Below, piece by piece: positions 1-8,543 of a DNA stretch of 19,633 bases. The notes beneath the pieces were generated by a model that did no database searches, was not told the DNA's origin, and worked only from the letters and a program-made list of their open reading frames with translations. A program made the translations under genes and the position numbers. The stretch lies in the NCBI GenBank assembly GCA_023489135.1, contig JAMDCE010000030.1:1-19633 (forward strand), given 5' to 3'. The stretch's first letter is position 1, and each line of letters opens with the position of its first letter. Origin of the DNA: Chloroflexota bacterium (GTDB lineage: Bacteria; Chloroflexota; Chloroflexia; JAMDCE01).

Positions 1-1293
1 GTCTTGACTTTTCTCCTCCCAGCCTATCGCCGCCGCCGACCTCTCGATGCAATCCTTCACTCCGCACGTTTGGAGCTCGTAGCCAAGCGGGGTTACATAG
101 GGTAAATCGCTAGGATCGACGGCGTTCTTAAGACGAAACTGGATGCGATCCACGCCTAACCTTTCGGCAATTTCATCAAGGATTGATTCGCGGGCAAAAG
201 TGGCTTGTGGGTTACCGAAGCCACGAAAAGCACCACCCGGCGCCTTGTTGGTATAGACCAGATCGGCATGAAGATGAAGGTTTGGTATCTTGTAGGGTCC
301 GGGAGCCGTGGCCTCTGTAAGCTGGGCCACGCCCGGCCCGAAGCTCGTGTAGGCACCATTATCGACAATAGTCTTCTCGCAGTAAGCGATTATCGTGCCA
401 TCGTTCTTGACGCCGACCTCCACGTCCCTTATGGTGGAATGCCTGGTGCGAGTGGCCATCGTCTCCTCTTCACGTGTCAGAACTATCTTCACGGGGCAGC
501 CGGTCCTCATAGAGAGCACTGCTGCGCACAGGTCAGTGGAATACATTCCATCTACCTTGTGCCCAAAGCCGCCCCCTATAGCCGGAGCGACAGCTCGGAC
601 CTTGTGTTCACTTAATCCCAGGCTCGTCGCCAGTTCCAGCCTCGTGTAGAAGATGCACTGGCTGGAAGTCCAGATCGTGAGCTCGCCGGTGTATCGATTG
701 TAGCTCGCCAGAGCAGCGTGAGGCTCAGGTGGAGTCGCCGTCACCTTCGAGGTGACGAATCGCCGTTTGAAGACTCGATCCGCCTCCTTGAACCCTTGCT
801 CCACATCTCCCACCCCAATGTGGGCACTCCATACCTTGTTTCGCTCGACACCTTCGTGAATTTGCGGCGCCCCCAGTTGAAGCGCCACTTCTGGGTCCAG
901 TAAGGCTGGTAATTCCTCATACTCTACGTCAATCAGGTGCAACGCTTCTTCGGCGATCTCTTCAGACACGGCCGCCACCGCGGCCACCTCGTCACCTACG
1001 TAGCGCACTTTCTCCGATTGGAGACCCATCTCGTCACGCACCACCGGGCCGTATGGCTTAGATATCTTGGCCAGCTCCTGCCCTGTCAGTATAGCCCTCA
1101 CACCAGGCAGTCCGGCCGCTTTGCTGACATCAACCTTCAGGATGCGCGCGTGGGCGTAAGGGCTGCGAAAAATCTTGCCGTGGAGCATACCTGGGAGGGC
1201 CATATCTACGGTGTATTTTGCTGCTCCCACCGCCTTCTCTACAGATTCCAGTCGCGGCAAAGAGCGTCCCATGCTGGATAAGTTCTTCATCAT
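1..1293 (-). CDS. Xanthine dehydrogenase-type molybdopterin-binding large subunit (N-terminal 431 residues, runs off window)
   Basis: This is the catalytic subunit of a three-subunit molybdenum hydroxylase (xanthine dehydrogenase/aldehyde oxidase superfamily), which inserts water-derived oxygen next to a ring nitrogen or oxidises an aldehyde. The frame is open from ATG 1293 to base 1, giving 431 of the roughly 750 residues usual for the family; the C-terminus lies outside. The N-terminal aldehyde-oxidase hammerhead-type domain (about residues 10-125) includes PGMLHGKIFRSPYAHARI. The cofactor domain shows GGGFGHK at 240-246 and GAFRGFG at 354-360, whose Arg357 matches the xanthine dehydrogenase type. 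The AYRCSFR loop of form I CO dehydrogenase is absent. Start chosen from tandem ATGs after GAGAGG, 12 bases after the 2Fe-2S gene stop. It is the last visible gene of the catabolic operon. Family certain; substrate unknown, with a heterocycle inferred from context. Confidence 0.93.
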   Translation of the reverse strand, partial: MMKNLSSMGRSLPRLESVEKAVGAAKYTVDMALPGMLHGKIFRSPYAHARILKVDVSKAAGLPGVRAILTGQELAKISKPYGPVVRDEMGLQSEKVRYVGDEVAAVAAVSEEIAEEALHLIDVEYEELPALLDPEVALQLGAPQIHEGVERNKVWSAHIGVGDVEQGFKEADRVFKRRFVTSKVTATPPEPHAALASYNRYTGELTIWTSSQCIFYTRLELATSLGLSEHKVRAVAPAIGGGFGHKVDGMYSTDLCAAVLSMRTGCPVKIVLTREEETMATRTRHSTIRDVEVGVKNDGTIIAYCEKTIVDNGAYTSFGPGVAQLTEATAPGPYKIPNLHLHADLVYTNKAPGGAFRGFGNPQATFARESILDEIAERLGVDRIQFRLKNAVDPSDLPYVTPLGYELQTCGVKDCIERSAAAIGWEEKSQD

Positions 1294-1305
1294 GTCGTCG
1301 CCTCT

Positions 1306-1773
1306 CTAACTCCCGGCTAGCGCCATTATTGCGTCCACGATTTTGACGTACCCAGTGCAACGGCAGATGTTTCCGGCGATGGCTCTTCTAACTTCTTCTT
1401 CAGTTGGGTTGGTCCGCTCATCGAGCAGAGCCTTGGCCGCGAGTAACATCCCGGATGTGCAGTAACCGCATTGAATGGCACCGTATTGCATAAAGGCCTC
1501 CTGCAGAGGATGCAGCTCCTCAACGCCGGCCAGACCCTCGACGGTTATGATCTCCTTTCCTTTGGCTTCTACTGTCAGAAGTAGGCAGGAGTTGACGGCC
1601 TTCCCGTCGACCAGCACAGTACACATCCCGCAGTCGCCCGCATCACACCCCTTCTTAGTCCCAGTTAAACCCAGATCGTTACGCAAAACGTCGAGAAGCG
1701 ACCGGTGCGGCTCAGTCGTGAGTTCGTAATCTTGACCATTGATCCTCAAAGTAACTTTCTTCTTCACCTTCAT
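1306..1773 (-). CDS. Molybdenum hydroxylase 2Fe-2S small subunit (CoxS/XdhC type)
   Basis: Electron-transfer subunit of the molybdenum hydroxylase: it carries two 2Fe-2S clusters that pass electrons from the molybdenum centre to FAD. The 155 residues are a normal full length. The N-terminal ferredoxin-like domain has the plant-type set C43, C48, C51 and C63 (GCDAGDCGMC...NSC). The C-terminal helical domain has the second set C102, C105, C137 and C139 (QCGYCTSGM and NICRCTGY). All eight ligands are present, so the protein should be functional. ATG 1773 follows a GAGGG-type site. The gene sits 25 bases after the FAD subunit and 12 bases before the large subunit, consistent with co-translation of a heterotrimer. 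Confidence 0.96.
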   Translation of the reverse strand: MKVKKKVTLRINGQDYELTTEPHRSLLDVLRNDLGLTGTKKGCDAGDCGMCTVLVDGKAVNSCLLLTVEAKGKEIITVEGLAGVEELHPLQEAFMQYGAIQCGYCTSGMLLAAKALLDERTNPTEEEVRRAIAGNICRCTGYVKIVDAIMALAGS

Positions 1774-1798
1774 CTACCCTCTTCGCAGGACCTTCACG

Positions 1799-2683
1799 TC
1801 AGGCTAAATCTACCCGCGCTCTTTCCAAAGCTTTTTCCAAGGCCCGCCTTACCAAGACAGCGACAAGGGCGCTCCTATAACTAGCCGAAGCGCGGGCGTC
1901 TGTGATGGGGCGCGATTCTTCCGCTGCTATACAGCCTACTTCGTAAACTAGCTCCTGCGTCGGGAGCTGGCCTATCACAATCTCTTCCGCTCGCGCCACC
2001 CGTATTGGTGTCGGCGCGACCGCACCCAGAGCAACTCTCGCCCTTGCACAAGAGCCGTTCTCGGTTAAGGAGATCGCCACGGCGACGCCGACGATGGCCA
2101 AATCCATAGCCTGGCGTCTGCTGAAGCGAAGATAAGCAGCGCCAGCGTGACTGGGGGCCGGTGGAACCACAATCTCTGTAAGCATCTCATTCGGCGCCAA
2201 CACCGTCTTTCCTGGACCCAGAAAGAAGTCTTGCAGCGCGATCTCCCTCTCACCCTGAGGATCCGCGATCTTGATCTTTGCATCAAGAACGAGAAGAGGT
2301 GGCGCCATTTCAGCCGAGGGTGCCGCGTGGCACAGATTGCCTCCGACCGTCCCTACGTTACGAATCTGAGCAGAGCCGACCTTCCCGGCAGCGTCGGCAA
2401 GAGTACAGAGATAGGAGCTAGCCAAAAGCTCACCCGCTGTTTCCAGCATCTTGAAAGTGGTTGTGGCGCCTATACCCAGGGCTGAGCTGTCATAGGTCCT
2501 TAGCCGGGCCAGCGACGGTAGGTCCTTTAAGCTGATTACGTGCCTGGGTTGAGCTTTGCCGTAGCGCATCTCCGGCAGCAGATCGGTCCCTCCCGCCAGA
2601 AGGCTGGCCTCAGGGGCGTACTCCTCGAGAAGCGCTACAGCCTCACTAATGGAGCCTGGCTCGTGATACTCAAACGTCTGCAT
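1799..2683 (-). CDS. Molybdenum hydroxylase FAD-binding medium subunit (CoxM/XdhB type)
   Basis: FAD subunit of the same hydroxylase; it takes electrons from the 2Fe-2S clusters and passes them to an external acceptor. The two flavin-binding motifs of the family are present: AGGTDL at residues 30-35 and NVGTVGGNL at about 109-117, followed by the C-terminal CO-dehydrogenase flavoprotein domain. The reading frame is open upstream to an ATG at 2761, but that extra 26-residue stretch looks non-conserved. The ATG at 2683 begins MQTFEYHEP, the usual start of the family, and has AGGAGA just upstream, giving 294 residues (typical is about 280-300). The 181-base gap before it is the longest within the operon's 3' half and may hold a processing site or weak promoter, though none is evident. 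Confidence 0.94.
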   Translation of the reverse strand: MQTFEYHEPGSISEAVALLEEYAPEASLLAGGTDLLPEMRYGKAQPRHVISLKDLPSLARLRTYDSSALGIGATTTFKMLETAGELLASSYLCTLADAAGKVGSAQIRNVGTVGGNLCHAAPSAEMAPPLLVLDAKIKIADPQGEREIALQDFFLGPGKTVLAPNEMLTEIVVPPAPSHAGAAYLRFSRRQAMDLAIVGVAVAISLTENGSCARARVALGAVAPTPIRVARAEEIVIGQLPTQELVYEVGCIAAEESRPITDARASASYRSALVAVLVRRALEKALERARVDLA

Positions 2684-2694
2684 CCTCATCTCCT
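2684..2694 (-). promoter_or_regulatory. RBS selecting the FAD subunit start at 2683
   Basis: On the minus strand AGGAGATGAGG precedes ATG 2683, with GGAG six bases upstream. The upstream in-frame ATG at 2761 has no comparable purine-rich site, so the shorter protein is preferred. Confidence 0.6.
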
Positions 2695-2864
2695 GCAATC
2701 TGCCCTTCGAGACTTCCTCTACAGGGACAAGAGGTAAGGGCGAGGCATTCGCTGTAACCATCCACAGGTCTCGTACATCTGCCAGATCACAGTCAGACTA
2801 TGGGAAGTTTATTCTTGTGCCCTTGACCGAATGCTTCGCGCCCAGGTACTTCTCTCCTGATCCG

Positions 2865-3257
2865 TTACTTCTCCACTATTGCGGCGATAGCGTCGATCTC
2901 TATCAATAGCCCTTCAAGAGCCAGGCCAGATTGTACCGTCGCCCGGGGTGGATAGTTTGGTCCGAAATACTCAGCATAGACTTCGTTGTAGCCATCATAA
3001 TTGCGCCAGTCGGTTAGCCAGATAGTAGCCTTGACCACGTCATCCAGCGTCGCCCCACCCGCCTCTAGCGTCGCCTTGATGTTTTCTAAAGTCTGGCGGG
3101 TCTGTGCCCTGATATCTCCCCGACCAACTATCTCTCCCTTTGCATTCAATGCCGCCTGCCCGGAGGTGAAAACCATATTACCTACCTTGGCTCCCCAGGT
3201 CCAAGGTCCATGTGGCCTCGCTAGTTTCTCAGGATTATCGATGGTCTCGTGTCGCAT
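2865..3257 (-). CDS. ridA: RidA/YjgF/YER057c family protein (enamine/imine deaminase-like)
   Basis: A 130-residue member of the RidA family. Archetypal members hydrolyse reactive enamine/imine intermediates made by PLP or amidase chemistry; others act as specific deaminases in catabolic operons. Hallmarks are NMVFTSGQAALN near the N-terminus and the C-terminal PPRATVQSGLALEGLLIEIDAIA region, split here as PPRATVQSGLAL and LLIEIDAIA, which keeps the conserved substrate Arg and the Glu of IEIDAIA. ATG 3257 (MRHETIDN) is chosen over an upstream in-frame TTG because AAAGGAG lies eight bases before the ATG. Genes of this kind are often embedded in pyrimidine, aminophenol or heterocycle degradation operons, which fits here. 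Its exact substrate is not predictable. Confidence 0.93.
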   Translation of the reverse strand: MRHETIDNPEKLARPHGPWTWGAKVGNMVFTSGQAALNAKGEIVGRGDIRAQTRQTLENIKATLEAGGATLDDVVKATIWLTDWRNYDGYNEVYAEYFGPNYPPRATVQSGLALEGLLIEIDAIAAIVEK

Positions 3258-3265
3258 TCTGAGGT

Positions 3266-3272
3266 CTCCTTT
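3266..3272 (-). promoter_or_regulatory. RBS selecting the RidA start at 3257
   Basis: AAAGGAG on the minus strand, eight bases before ATG 3257. It overlaps the alternative TTG-initiated extension and argues against it. Confidence 0.7.
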
Positions 3273-3309
3273 CAAGCTAAATACGTGTTGATCAGCGATT
3301 CCGCAACGA

Positions 3310-3612
3310 CTACTTTGCTACTTTTGGGTGGATTTCTTTATCCCAAATAGGAGGAAGTTCCTTAAGAATGACCTCGTTTTCCAGCAACGTCGCGCAGCCA
3401 GGGCAGAAAAACTGCCGGAAGACTACGTCTCTGTCGGTGTATCGCTTTGAAGGCTGGCCAGCGCAGAGTATTCCATAATCGGAGAGTTCGGCTTCCTTCG
3501 CCAAAGCGTGCGACTTGTAGTTCTCCATATGGTGGCAAAAGATGTGCCCGCACTTTCGACATTTGACAGTTCCCTCGTCGCTGAGTTCGAGGTGCTCGTC
3601 GATCAGTTGCAT
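3310..3612 (-). CDS. Acetone carboxylase gamma subunit-like zinc protein
   Basis: A 100-residue acidic protein resembling the small gamma subunit of acetone carboxylase and acetophenone carboxylase-type enzymes. Visible metal ligands are C18-x2-C21 (VKCRKCGH), C26-H27-H28, C50 and C70-x2-C73 (FFCPGC), a zinc-ribbon-like layout. ATG 3612 follows GGAGAG, 15 bases after the HyuB stop, so it is translated as part of the HyuA-HyuB-gamma block. In acetone and acetophenone carboxylases the homologue is a structural zinc-binding component of the complex. Its presence suggests this HyuA/HyuB pair belongs to the carboxylase/multisubunit cyclic-amidase branch rather than the simple two-subunit hydantoinase branch. 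Family assignment is by motif and context. Confidence 0.82.
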   Translation of the reverse strand: MQLIDEHLELSDEGTVKCRKCGHIFCHHMENYKSHALAKEAELSDYGILCAGQPSKRYTDRDVVFRQFFCPGCATLLENEVILKELPPIWDKEIHPKVAK

Positions 3613-3627
3613 TCAACTCTCCTCTCT

Positions 3628-5571
3628 TCACGCCAGCCGCGCTTTTCTAATGTTTTCACGTTGAACTGTCGTTTCTGCTTCCTTCACCTCGCCGCTCTGC
3701 GGATCGACGATCACCCCGTAGATCTCCCTGGCCGCTTTCAGCGATACGTAGCCATTCACGACATCCTTGGCCACCAAGGCCGGATCGCGATCGATAGGAT
3801 CCCCGTATCCTCCTCCACCCTGGTAGTGGCAGGCATAAACGTCGTCCCCGCACTGGTCGCTCTGGTACTTGACGGGCAAGTACTCCATTTCCCCTTCAAG
3901 ATCCGTGATATCTGCTGGAATCTCGCCGCGGGCAAACCATTCCTTGATGTTGGACTTCCGAAGGAGGCGATTACAAGCGGTCATCGTCGGGAACCCTCCG
4001 CAGAGGCCAACGGCTGTCGGAAGGGCAACACCCCAGCAGGGTCCAACTTGTGTTATGGGCCGATCGGTGCCGTGACGAATGTAGCAGGTCGTGCCGGCCG
4101 TTCCACCACGGTATTGCCCCGGCCCCCCCGAGTCTATCTCCTCTTTCCGGTACAAGTACAGAATGGGATACATGAGCTCATTCGTCTCGACGTTTGGAAC
4201 GTTTCCTCCCGGCGACACGAGAATACCGCCTGTGTCATCTCCATCACGCCACGACCGCGCGCCACTTCCAGCCCCTACCGCGTCCATGATCACGTTGGTA
4301 AATGGCTCTCCCCGCTGGTCGATTCCCTGTGCCACCAACCCCGGCCAAGATCCCGCACACCCACCTAGCAACTGTCGCTTGTGCTCAGGGTGACTGGCCA
4401 ACATCTTCGAAATGGTCTGAATGGCGCAGTTGACCGAAAGCTGGGTTGCGCTGATAGAAGCCATGCTCACCCCGATAGGAAACTCCGCATTGATTACGGT
4501 GCCCCGCGGTATCTCAAAGGAAAGGCAGCGATTGATGCCTCCAATTGCCCACGGTATGCCCTTGCAAAGCATCGCTAGCACGGCCGTAGTAGACCCGCCT
4601 TTCCCCCCCGAGTAGGCGCAGTTCATCATACCGGCGTTGGGGTCCGACCCAGTGTAGTCGAAGTGCAGGTGATCACCTTCCTTGGTCATTTCAAGCACGG
4701 CCTTGTAGATGTCCCGGTCGCCTATGGTGCAGCAGTCGATGTAGTCGATGTGGCGCCACACTCCGTCAGGCAGTTCCTGCAACCGCTCCCGCAATAGTCC
4801 CTCGGCATAGTCCAACGATTTCTTCATTACCGCCTTGACTGTGTGAGCGCTATATTTCTCCATAACCTTCAGAATGCGCCCTTTGGACACGTTGTTGGCG
4901 GCGATCATCGCCCGGATGTCGAGTCCGGCCAGGTGTGGCACCCTCGACCGCCGCAGGAACATATCCCATACATCACGTCGTGGCTTGCCCTTCTCACACA
5001 GCTTGATAGGAGGGATCGGCAGTGGCTCAGCAAACACGTCCTTAGCCGAAGGCGAGAAACTTCCCGGATTCACCCCGCCGACGTCCGGCAGATGGATCGT
5101 GCAGGCGGTCCAACAGAAAAGTGAATCTCCGTAGAAGATGGGTGAAACAATGGTTACATCACTCTGGTGGATCGCTCCCACCCAGGGGTCGCTACAGAGG
5201 AACATATCACCATCGTGAATCTCGGGATCGTCGCTGCGGTTTTCCAAGATCCATTTTATGATCAGGTCGACGATGCCCGTGTGGAAGGTAACGTAAGGAC
5301 CTACGAAGACGACGTGCCCATACTCATCGGCGATGGCCACGTTGAAATCATGGGCCTCTGTGGCGACAGGCGATCCCGAGATCTTCTTGATGGTGGCCGC
5401 TTGCTCATCGTTGATCTGCCAAAGGCGGTGCCGCAGCACCTCAAAGGTAGTTGGGTCCAAGTCGGAGTAACCTGGAACCGTGTGCAGCTTCAGTTTCGGC
5501 GAGATATGGAGGTCTCTGGGGTCCTTGTCCATCCCGATGAAGTAGTCTGAGCCGACCACTCTCTGAACCAT
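3628..5571 (-). CDS. hyuB: HyuB: hydantoinase B/oxoprolinase family subunit
   Basis: Catalytic partner of HyuA in ATP-dependent cyclic-amide hydrolases (hydantoinase, 5-oxoprolinase, caprolactamase) and acetone/acetophenone carboxylases. The 647 residues match the family, which is usually 550-770. The N-terminal PTTFEVLRHRLWQINDEQ is the typical opening, followed by GDMFLCSDPW, and the conserved glycine-rich C-terminal YQGGGGYGDP precedes a characteristic tail (DVVNGYVSLKAAREIYGV). The frame extends to a TTG at 5586 inside hyuA, but ATG 5571 (MVQRVVGSD) has GGAGG eight bases upstream and starts one base after the hyuA stop, so translational coupling is expected. Hydrolase versus carboxylase activity cannot be settled from sequence by eye. 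Confidence 0.93.
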   Translation of the reverse strand: MVQRVVGSDYFIGMDKDPRDLHISPKLKLHTVPGYSDLDPTTFEVLRHRLWQINDEQAATIKKISGSPVATEAHDFNVAIADEYGHVVFVGPYVTFHTGIVDLIIKWILENRSDDPEIHDGDMFLCSDPWVGAIHQSDVTIVSPIFYGDSLFCWTACTIHLPDVGGVNPGSFSPSAKDVFAEPLPIPPIKLCEKGKPRRDVWDMFLRRSRVPHLAGLDIRAMIAANNVSKGRILKVMEKYSAHTVKAVMKKSLDYAEGLLRERLQELPDGVWRHIDYIDCCTIGDRDIYKAVLEMTKEGDHLHFDYTGSDPNAGMMNCAYSGGKGGSTTAVLAMLCKGIPWAIGGINRCLSFEIPRGTVINAEFPIGVSMASISATQLSVNCAIQTISKMLASHPEHKRQLLGGCAGSWPGLVAQGIDQRGEPFTNVIMDAVGAGSGARSWRDGDDTGGILVSPGGNVPNVETNELMYPILYLYRKEEIDSGGPGQYRGGTAGTTCYIRHGTDRPITQVGPCWGVALPTAVGLCGGFPTMTACNRLLRKSNIKEWFARGEIPADITDLEGEMEYLPVKYQSDQCGDDVYACHYQGGGGYGDPIDRDPALVAKDVVNGYVSLKAAREIYGVIVDPQSGEVKEAETTVQRENIRKARLA

Positions 5572-5572
5572 C

Positions 5573-7675
5573 TTAGGCGCCTCCAATAGTCACGACAAGA
5601 TTGCCGTACTCGTCCACCGTAACCCTTTGACCAGGATGCACCGGCATAGTACTCGCCGCCATCTCGATTATTGCTGGCCCGGCCACGGTATGCCCAGTCA
5701 GCAACTTTCCACCATCGTAGATGGGCGTAGGAGAGAACTGCTTGTACTCTCCCCAATATGCCGGCCTCTCTCCCTTGCGGGCCACTTCCACATCGGAACG
5801 GACCTTGGTAGATCTGGCCAAGACTGGCTTCGGCAATCTGCCCCTAGCCGTGACTCGGTAGGTTACCAATTCAACCCCAGCCTCGCGAAACGAAGATCCT
5901 TCACCGTACAATCGCTCGTAGATCCGCTCGAAGTCGTCGATCAGTTTCTCGGCGTCCCCCCCGGTTAGCGTCCTGGATGGTACAGGCACCGGCACCTCGT
6001 GAACCTGGCCACGATGGCGCAGGTCAATGCTCCTCGTCAGAACCATCTGGTCGTCATCTATGCCCTCGCGTCGCAGTTGAGCGGCGGCCTTCTGCTCCAA
6101 TCGATCGAAATTATGGTTCAGTCTCTCGGTCGAGAATGGCGCTCTGGCCGGCTCTGAAAGCTCATTGACGTGGCCCATGTCGGCCGTGGCGATGCCAAAA
6201 GCCGAAAAGACCGCCGCCAGATTCCCTAGAGGCACGACGATGGACTGAACCTCCAGGTCCTTGCCGTAAGCCGTCCCGTGGGTTGGTCCTGCCCCTCCAT
6301 AGAGGTACAGCACGAAGTCTCGCGGGTCATATCCTTTAAGCACCGTGCACCGCCTGACCAGGTCGGCCATTTGGTTATTTACGATGTCGACTATGGCCGC
6401 GGCTGCTTCGACTACCGTCATTCCCAGTGGATCGGCCACTCTCCTCTTGATCACCGCCCCCGCCATCGCCTTGTCCAGCTTGATCTTGCCGCCAAGAAAG
6501 TAGTCCGGGTCGATATGCCCGAGGACCACATCGGCATCAGCTACCGTCGGTTCGTCACCTCCCAGGCAATAACAGGCCGGTCCCGGGTAAGCTCCGGCGC
6601 TCTCGGGCCCCACTCGTAGCGTCCGGCCGTGTTGCACTTTAGCTATGCTACCTCCTCCGCTTCCAATGGAAACAATGTCGATCATCGGGAGCGCAATGTG
6701 ATACTGGTTTATGATAGAGACTGGTCTGAAGACTGGTTCTCCGTTGACGACCAGCCCAACGTCGAAGCTGGTGCCCCCAACGTCGGTGCAGATTATGTTG
6801 CGGTGATTCAGCAGAGCGCCGATGTAACGTGAACCCATCACACCCCCGGCTGGGCCGGAGAACAGAGTATGGGCCGCCGCAGCCTCGGCCTCTTCAGCCG
6901 TCATTACCGTTCCACTGGACTGCATTATCAGGAGTGGGGTCTCGAGGCCCTGGCGCTGGAGCTCGCCGTCCAGAGATCGAACATATCGCGACAGCAGAGG
7001 CAGCGTGTAGCAGTTCATAACGGTGGCTGCAGTACGCTCGTACTCTCCCATCTTCGGAACAAGCTCACTGGAGATGGACACGGCTACGTGCGGAGCCGTC
7101 TCCTGAATCATCTGTTTTATCTCTTGTTCGTGCTTAGGGTTCAAGAAAGACCACAAAAGAGAAACGGCAATGGCCTCTACACCCTTATCCAGCAGGCGCT
7201 GAATAGCTTCACGCGTACCTCTCCCGTTCAGAGGCACGATTACCTCACCCTTATAGTCAACTCTCTCGTCAACCTCTTCGACCAGGGGCTTCGGAACTAT
7301 CGGCTCCGGCTTGCCCGTCGTCGGGTAGTTGAGCAACTCTTCGTAGGGCAACCCGGCTGTTCTCCCGGCAACGCGCATGAAGAACATTACATCGCGGTGG
7401 CCTCTCGTAGTGATAAGGCCTACTTTCACCCCTCCTCTGGTGATTACCGCGTTGGCCGTGATGGTCGTCCCGTGCAGGAAGTCGGCCGTCTCTGACAGCA
7501 GATCGGATGTCGTCACGCCAAGCGTTAAAGCGCCGTCAGCTAGGCTATTCAAAACCCCTTGAGCGAATTCGCCAGGTGTGGATGGCTGCTTGGCAATCGC
7601 GACGTCGCCTTTCTCATTGACGATAACGGTGTCGGTAAAAGTGCCCCCTGTGTCTACCCCCACAATCTTGCTCAT
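5573..7675 (-). CDS. hyuA: HyuA: hydantoinase A/oxoprolinase ATP-binding subunit
   Basis: ATP-binding subunit of a hydantoinase/oxoprolinase/acetone-carboxylase-type enzyme; it phosphorylates the amide or ketone enol oxygen so that HyuB can hydrolyse or carboxylate it. The 700 residues show the Hydant_A_N opening DTGGTFTD at 8-15, HGTTITANAVI at 68-78, SGPAGG at 273-278, DVGGTSFDV at 298-306 and IGSGGGSIA at 337-345. These are the phosphate- and adenosine-binding loops of the actin/Hsp70/hexokinase fold. A beta-sheet C-terminal domain ends in HPGQRVTVDEYGNLVV. ATG 7675 follows AAGGA. It starts 51 bases after the cyclase-family gene and is coupled to hyuB. Confidence 0.94.
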   Translation of the reverse strand: MSKIVGVDTGGTFTDTVIVNEKGDVAIAKQPSTPGEFAQGVLNSLADGALTLGVTTSDLLSETADFLHGTTITANAVITRGGVKVGLITTRGHRDVMFFMRVAGRTAGLPYEELLNYPTTGKPEPIVPKPLVEEVDERVDYKGEVIVPLNGRGTREAIQRLLDKGVEAIAVSLLWSFLNPKHEQEIKQMIQETAPHVAVSISSELVPKMGEYERTAATVMNCYTLPLLSRYVRSLDGELQRQGLETPLLIMQSSGTVMTAEEAEAAAAHTLFSGPAGGVMGSRYIGALLNHRNIICTDVGGTSFDVGLVVNGEPVFRPVSIINQYHIALPMIDIVSIGSGGGSIAKVQHGRTLRVGPESAGAYPGPACYCLGGDEPTVADADVVLGHIDPDYFLGGKIKLDKAMAGAVIKRRVADPLGMTVVEAAAAIVDIVNNQMADLVRRCTVLKGYDPRDFVLYLYGGAGPTHGTAYGKDLEVQSIVVPLGNLAAVFSAFGIATADMGHVNELSEPARAPFSTERLNHNFDRLEQKAAAQLRREGIDDDQMVLTRSIDLRHRGQVHEVPVPVPSRTLTGGDAEKLIDDFERIYERLYGEGSSFREAGVELVTYRVTARGRLPKPVLARSTKVRSDVEVARKGERPAYWGEYKQFSPTPIYDGGKLLTGHTVAGPAIIEMAASTMPVHPGQRVTVDEYGNLVVTIGGA
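5580..5584 (-). promoter_or_regulatory. RBS of hyuB embedded in the end of hyuA
   Basis: GGAGG lies in the last codons of hyuA (Gly-Gly-Ala), the hyuA TAA stop falls in the spacer, and hyuB ATG follows eight bases on. This layout fits coupled translation and equal amounts of the two subunits. Confidence 0.7.
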
Positions 7676-7726
7676 AAAGTCCTTCCCACGGCTTCTAATT
7701 TGAAGTCTTTGCGGACGTTGGCAGGC

Positions 7727-8518
7727 CTAGTCCTCCACATAAGCCACGACTCTCACCCAACTGGCACTAGCCTTCTCGAATTTGATCGGAAAACACGAGA
7801 CCTTGAATCCGAAAGGCCGGGGAAGTTCATCCAAGTTGGCCAGTTTCTCGATGTGAAGGTACTCCCTTTCCCGGCCTAGGTAATGGCAAGGTTCTATCAC
7901 GCTGCGGTCACCGGTCCGCTTGAAGATTTCAATTTGAGTGGGGAAAGGGAGATCGAAGTTGTAGGCATCGACTCCCATAACTTTAACGCCCTGATCGATG
8001 AACCAGATGGCCGCCTCCTTGCTCATGCCCGGGAAATCGCTTTGGTACTCTGGCTTTCCCCACAGTTTGTCGGCCCCAGTCTGGAAGAAAACGATGTCAC
8101 GCGGCTTGATTTTGTAGTTTATCTTCGCTAGTGCCTCCTGACAATGTGCCGCTGTGATCGGTTGCTTGATCGGAACATCCCTAACGTCGACCACCACTCC
8201 GTCGCCATAGCACCACTCCAGAGGAATCTGGTCGATGGTCTTAGCAGCTTTGCCCCGATCATTGTCTGTAAACGGCGCGAAGTGCCACGGAGCGTCTAGA
8301 TGGGTACTGGAATGAGTGATGGACATAATCTTATCGATCCCGTTGCCCAGGCCATCGGGCAAGTCGTCGTTGGTGCAACCAAAGAGGTATTTGTAGGCTT
8401 CGGCCCCTTCTCTGTGGGCAAAATATTCGATCTCCGGTGGCGATCCAAATTGGGGGCCAAAGTCCGGCTCGCTGACAGAGCCCGGCACGACAGATAGACT
8501 AAGATCGACTAGCTTCAC
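7727..8518 (-). CDS. Cyclase family amidohydrolase (kynurenine formamidase/isatin hydrolase-like)
   Basis: A 263-residue member of the metal-dependent 'putative cyclase' family, which includes kynurenine formamidase and isatin hydrolase; members hydrolyse formamides or cyclic amides. The metal-site signature HSSTHLDAPWH occupies residues 69-79 (family form HxGTHxDxPxH, with Ser71 in place of the usual Gly). The later VMGVDAYNFD and IEKLANLDELP regions are also typical. The start is GTG 8518 (MKLVDLSLSV), preceded by GGAGGAAGTGAC, nearly the same leader as the permease gene. A second ring-opening or amide-hydrolysing enzyme beside HyuAB suggests two successive hydrolytic steps, or a product with an N-acyl group. 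Substrate unknown. Confidence 0.9.
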   Translation of the reverse strand: MKLVDLSLSVVPGSVSEPDFGPQFGSPPEIEYFAHREGAEAYKYLFGCTNDDLPDGLGNGIDKIMSITHSSTHLDAPWHFAPFTDNDRGKAAKTIDQIPLEWCYGDGVVVDVRDVPIKQPITAAHCQEALAKINYKIKPRDIVFFQTGADKLWGKPEYQSDFPGMSKEAAIWFIDQGVKVMGVDAYNFDLPFPTQIEIFKRTGDRSVIEPCHYLGREREYLHIEKLANLDELPRPFGFKVSCFPIKFEKASASWVRVVAYVED

Positions 8519-8543
8519 GTCACTTCCTCCAATCGCAGTTCAA

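Noticed and set aside
1..1293. Form I aerobic CO dehydrogenase large subunit
   Set aside because: The active-site loop reads GAFRGFG, the xanthine dehydrogenase-type sequence, rather than AYRCSFR of CoxL form I.
3508..4368. 286-residue open frame on the plus strand
   Set aside because: Lies antisense inside hyuB, with no family features and composition of a shadow frame.
6869..7495. 208-residue open frame on the plus strand
   Set aside because: Antisense to the well-supported hyuA, with no RBS or domain.
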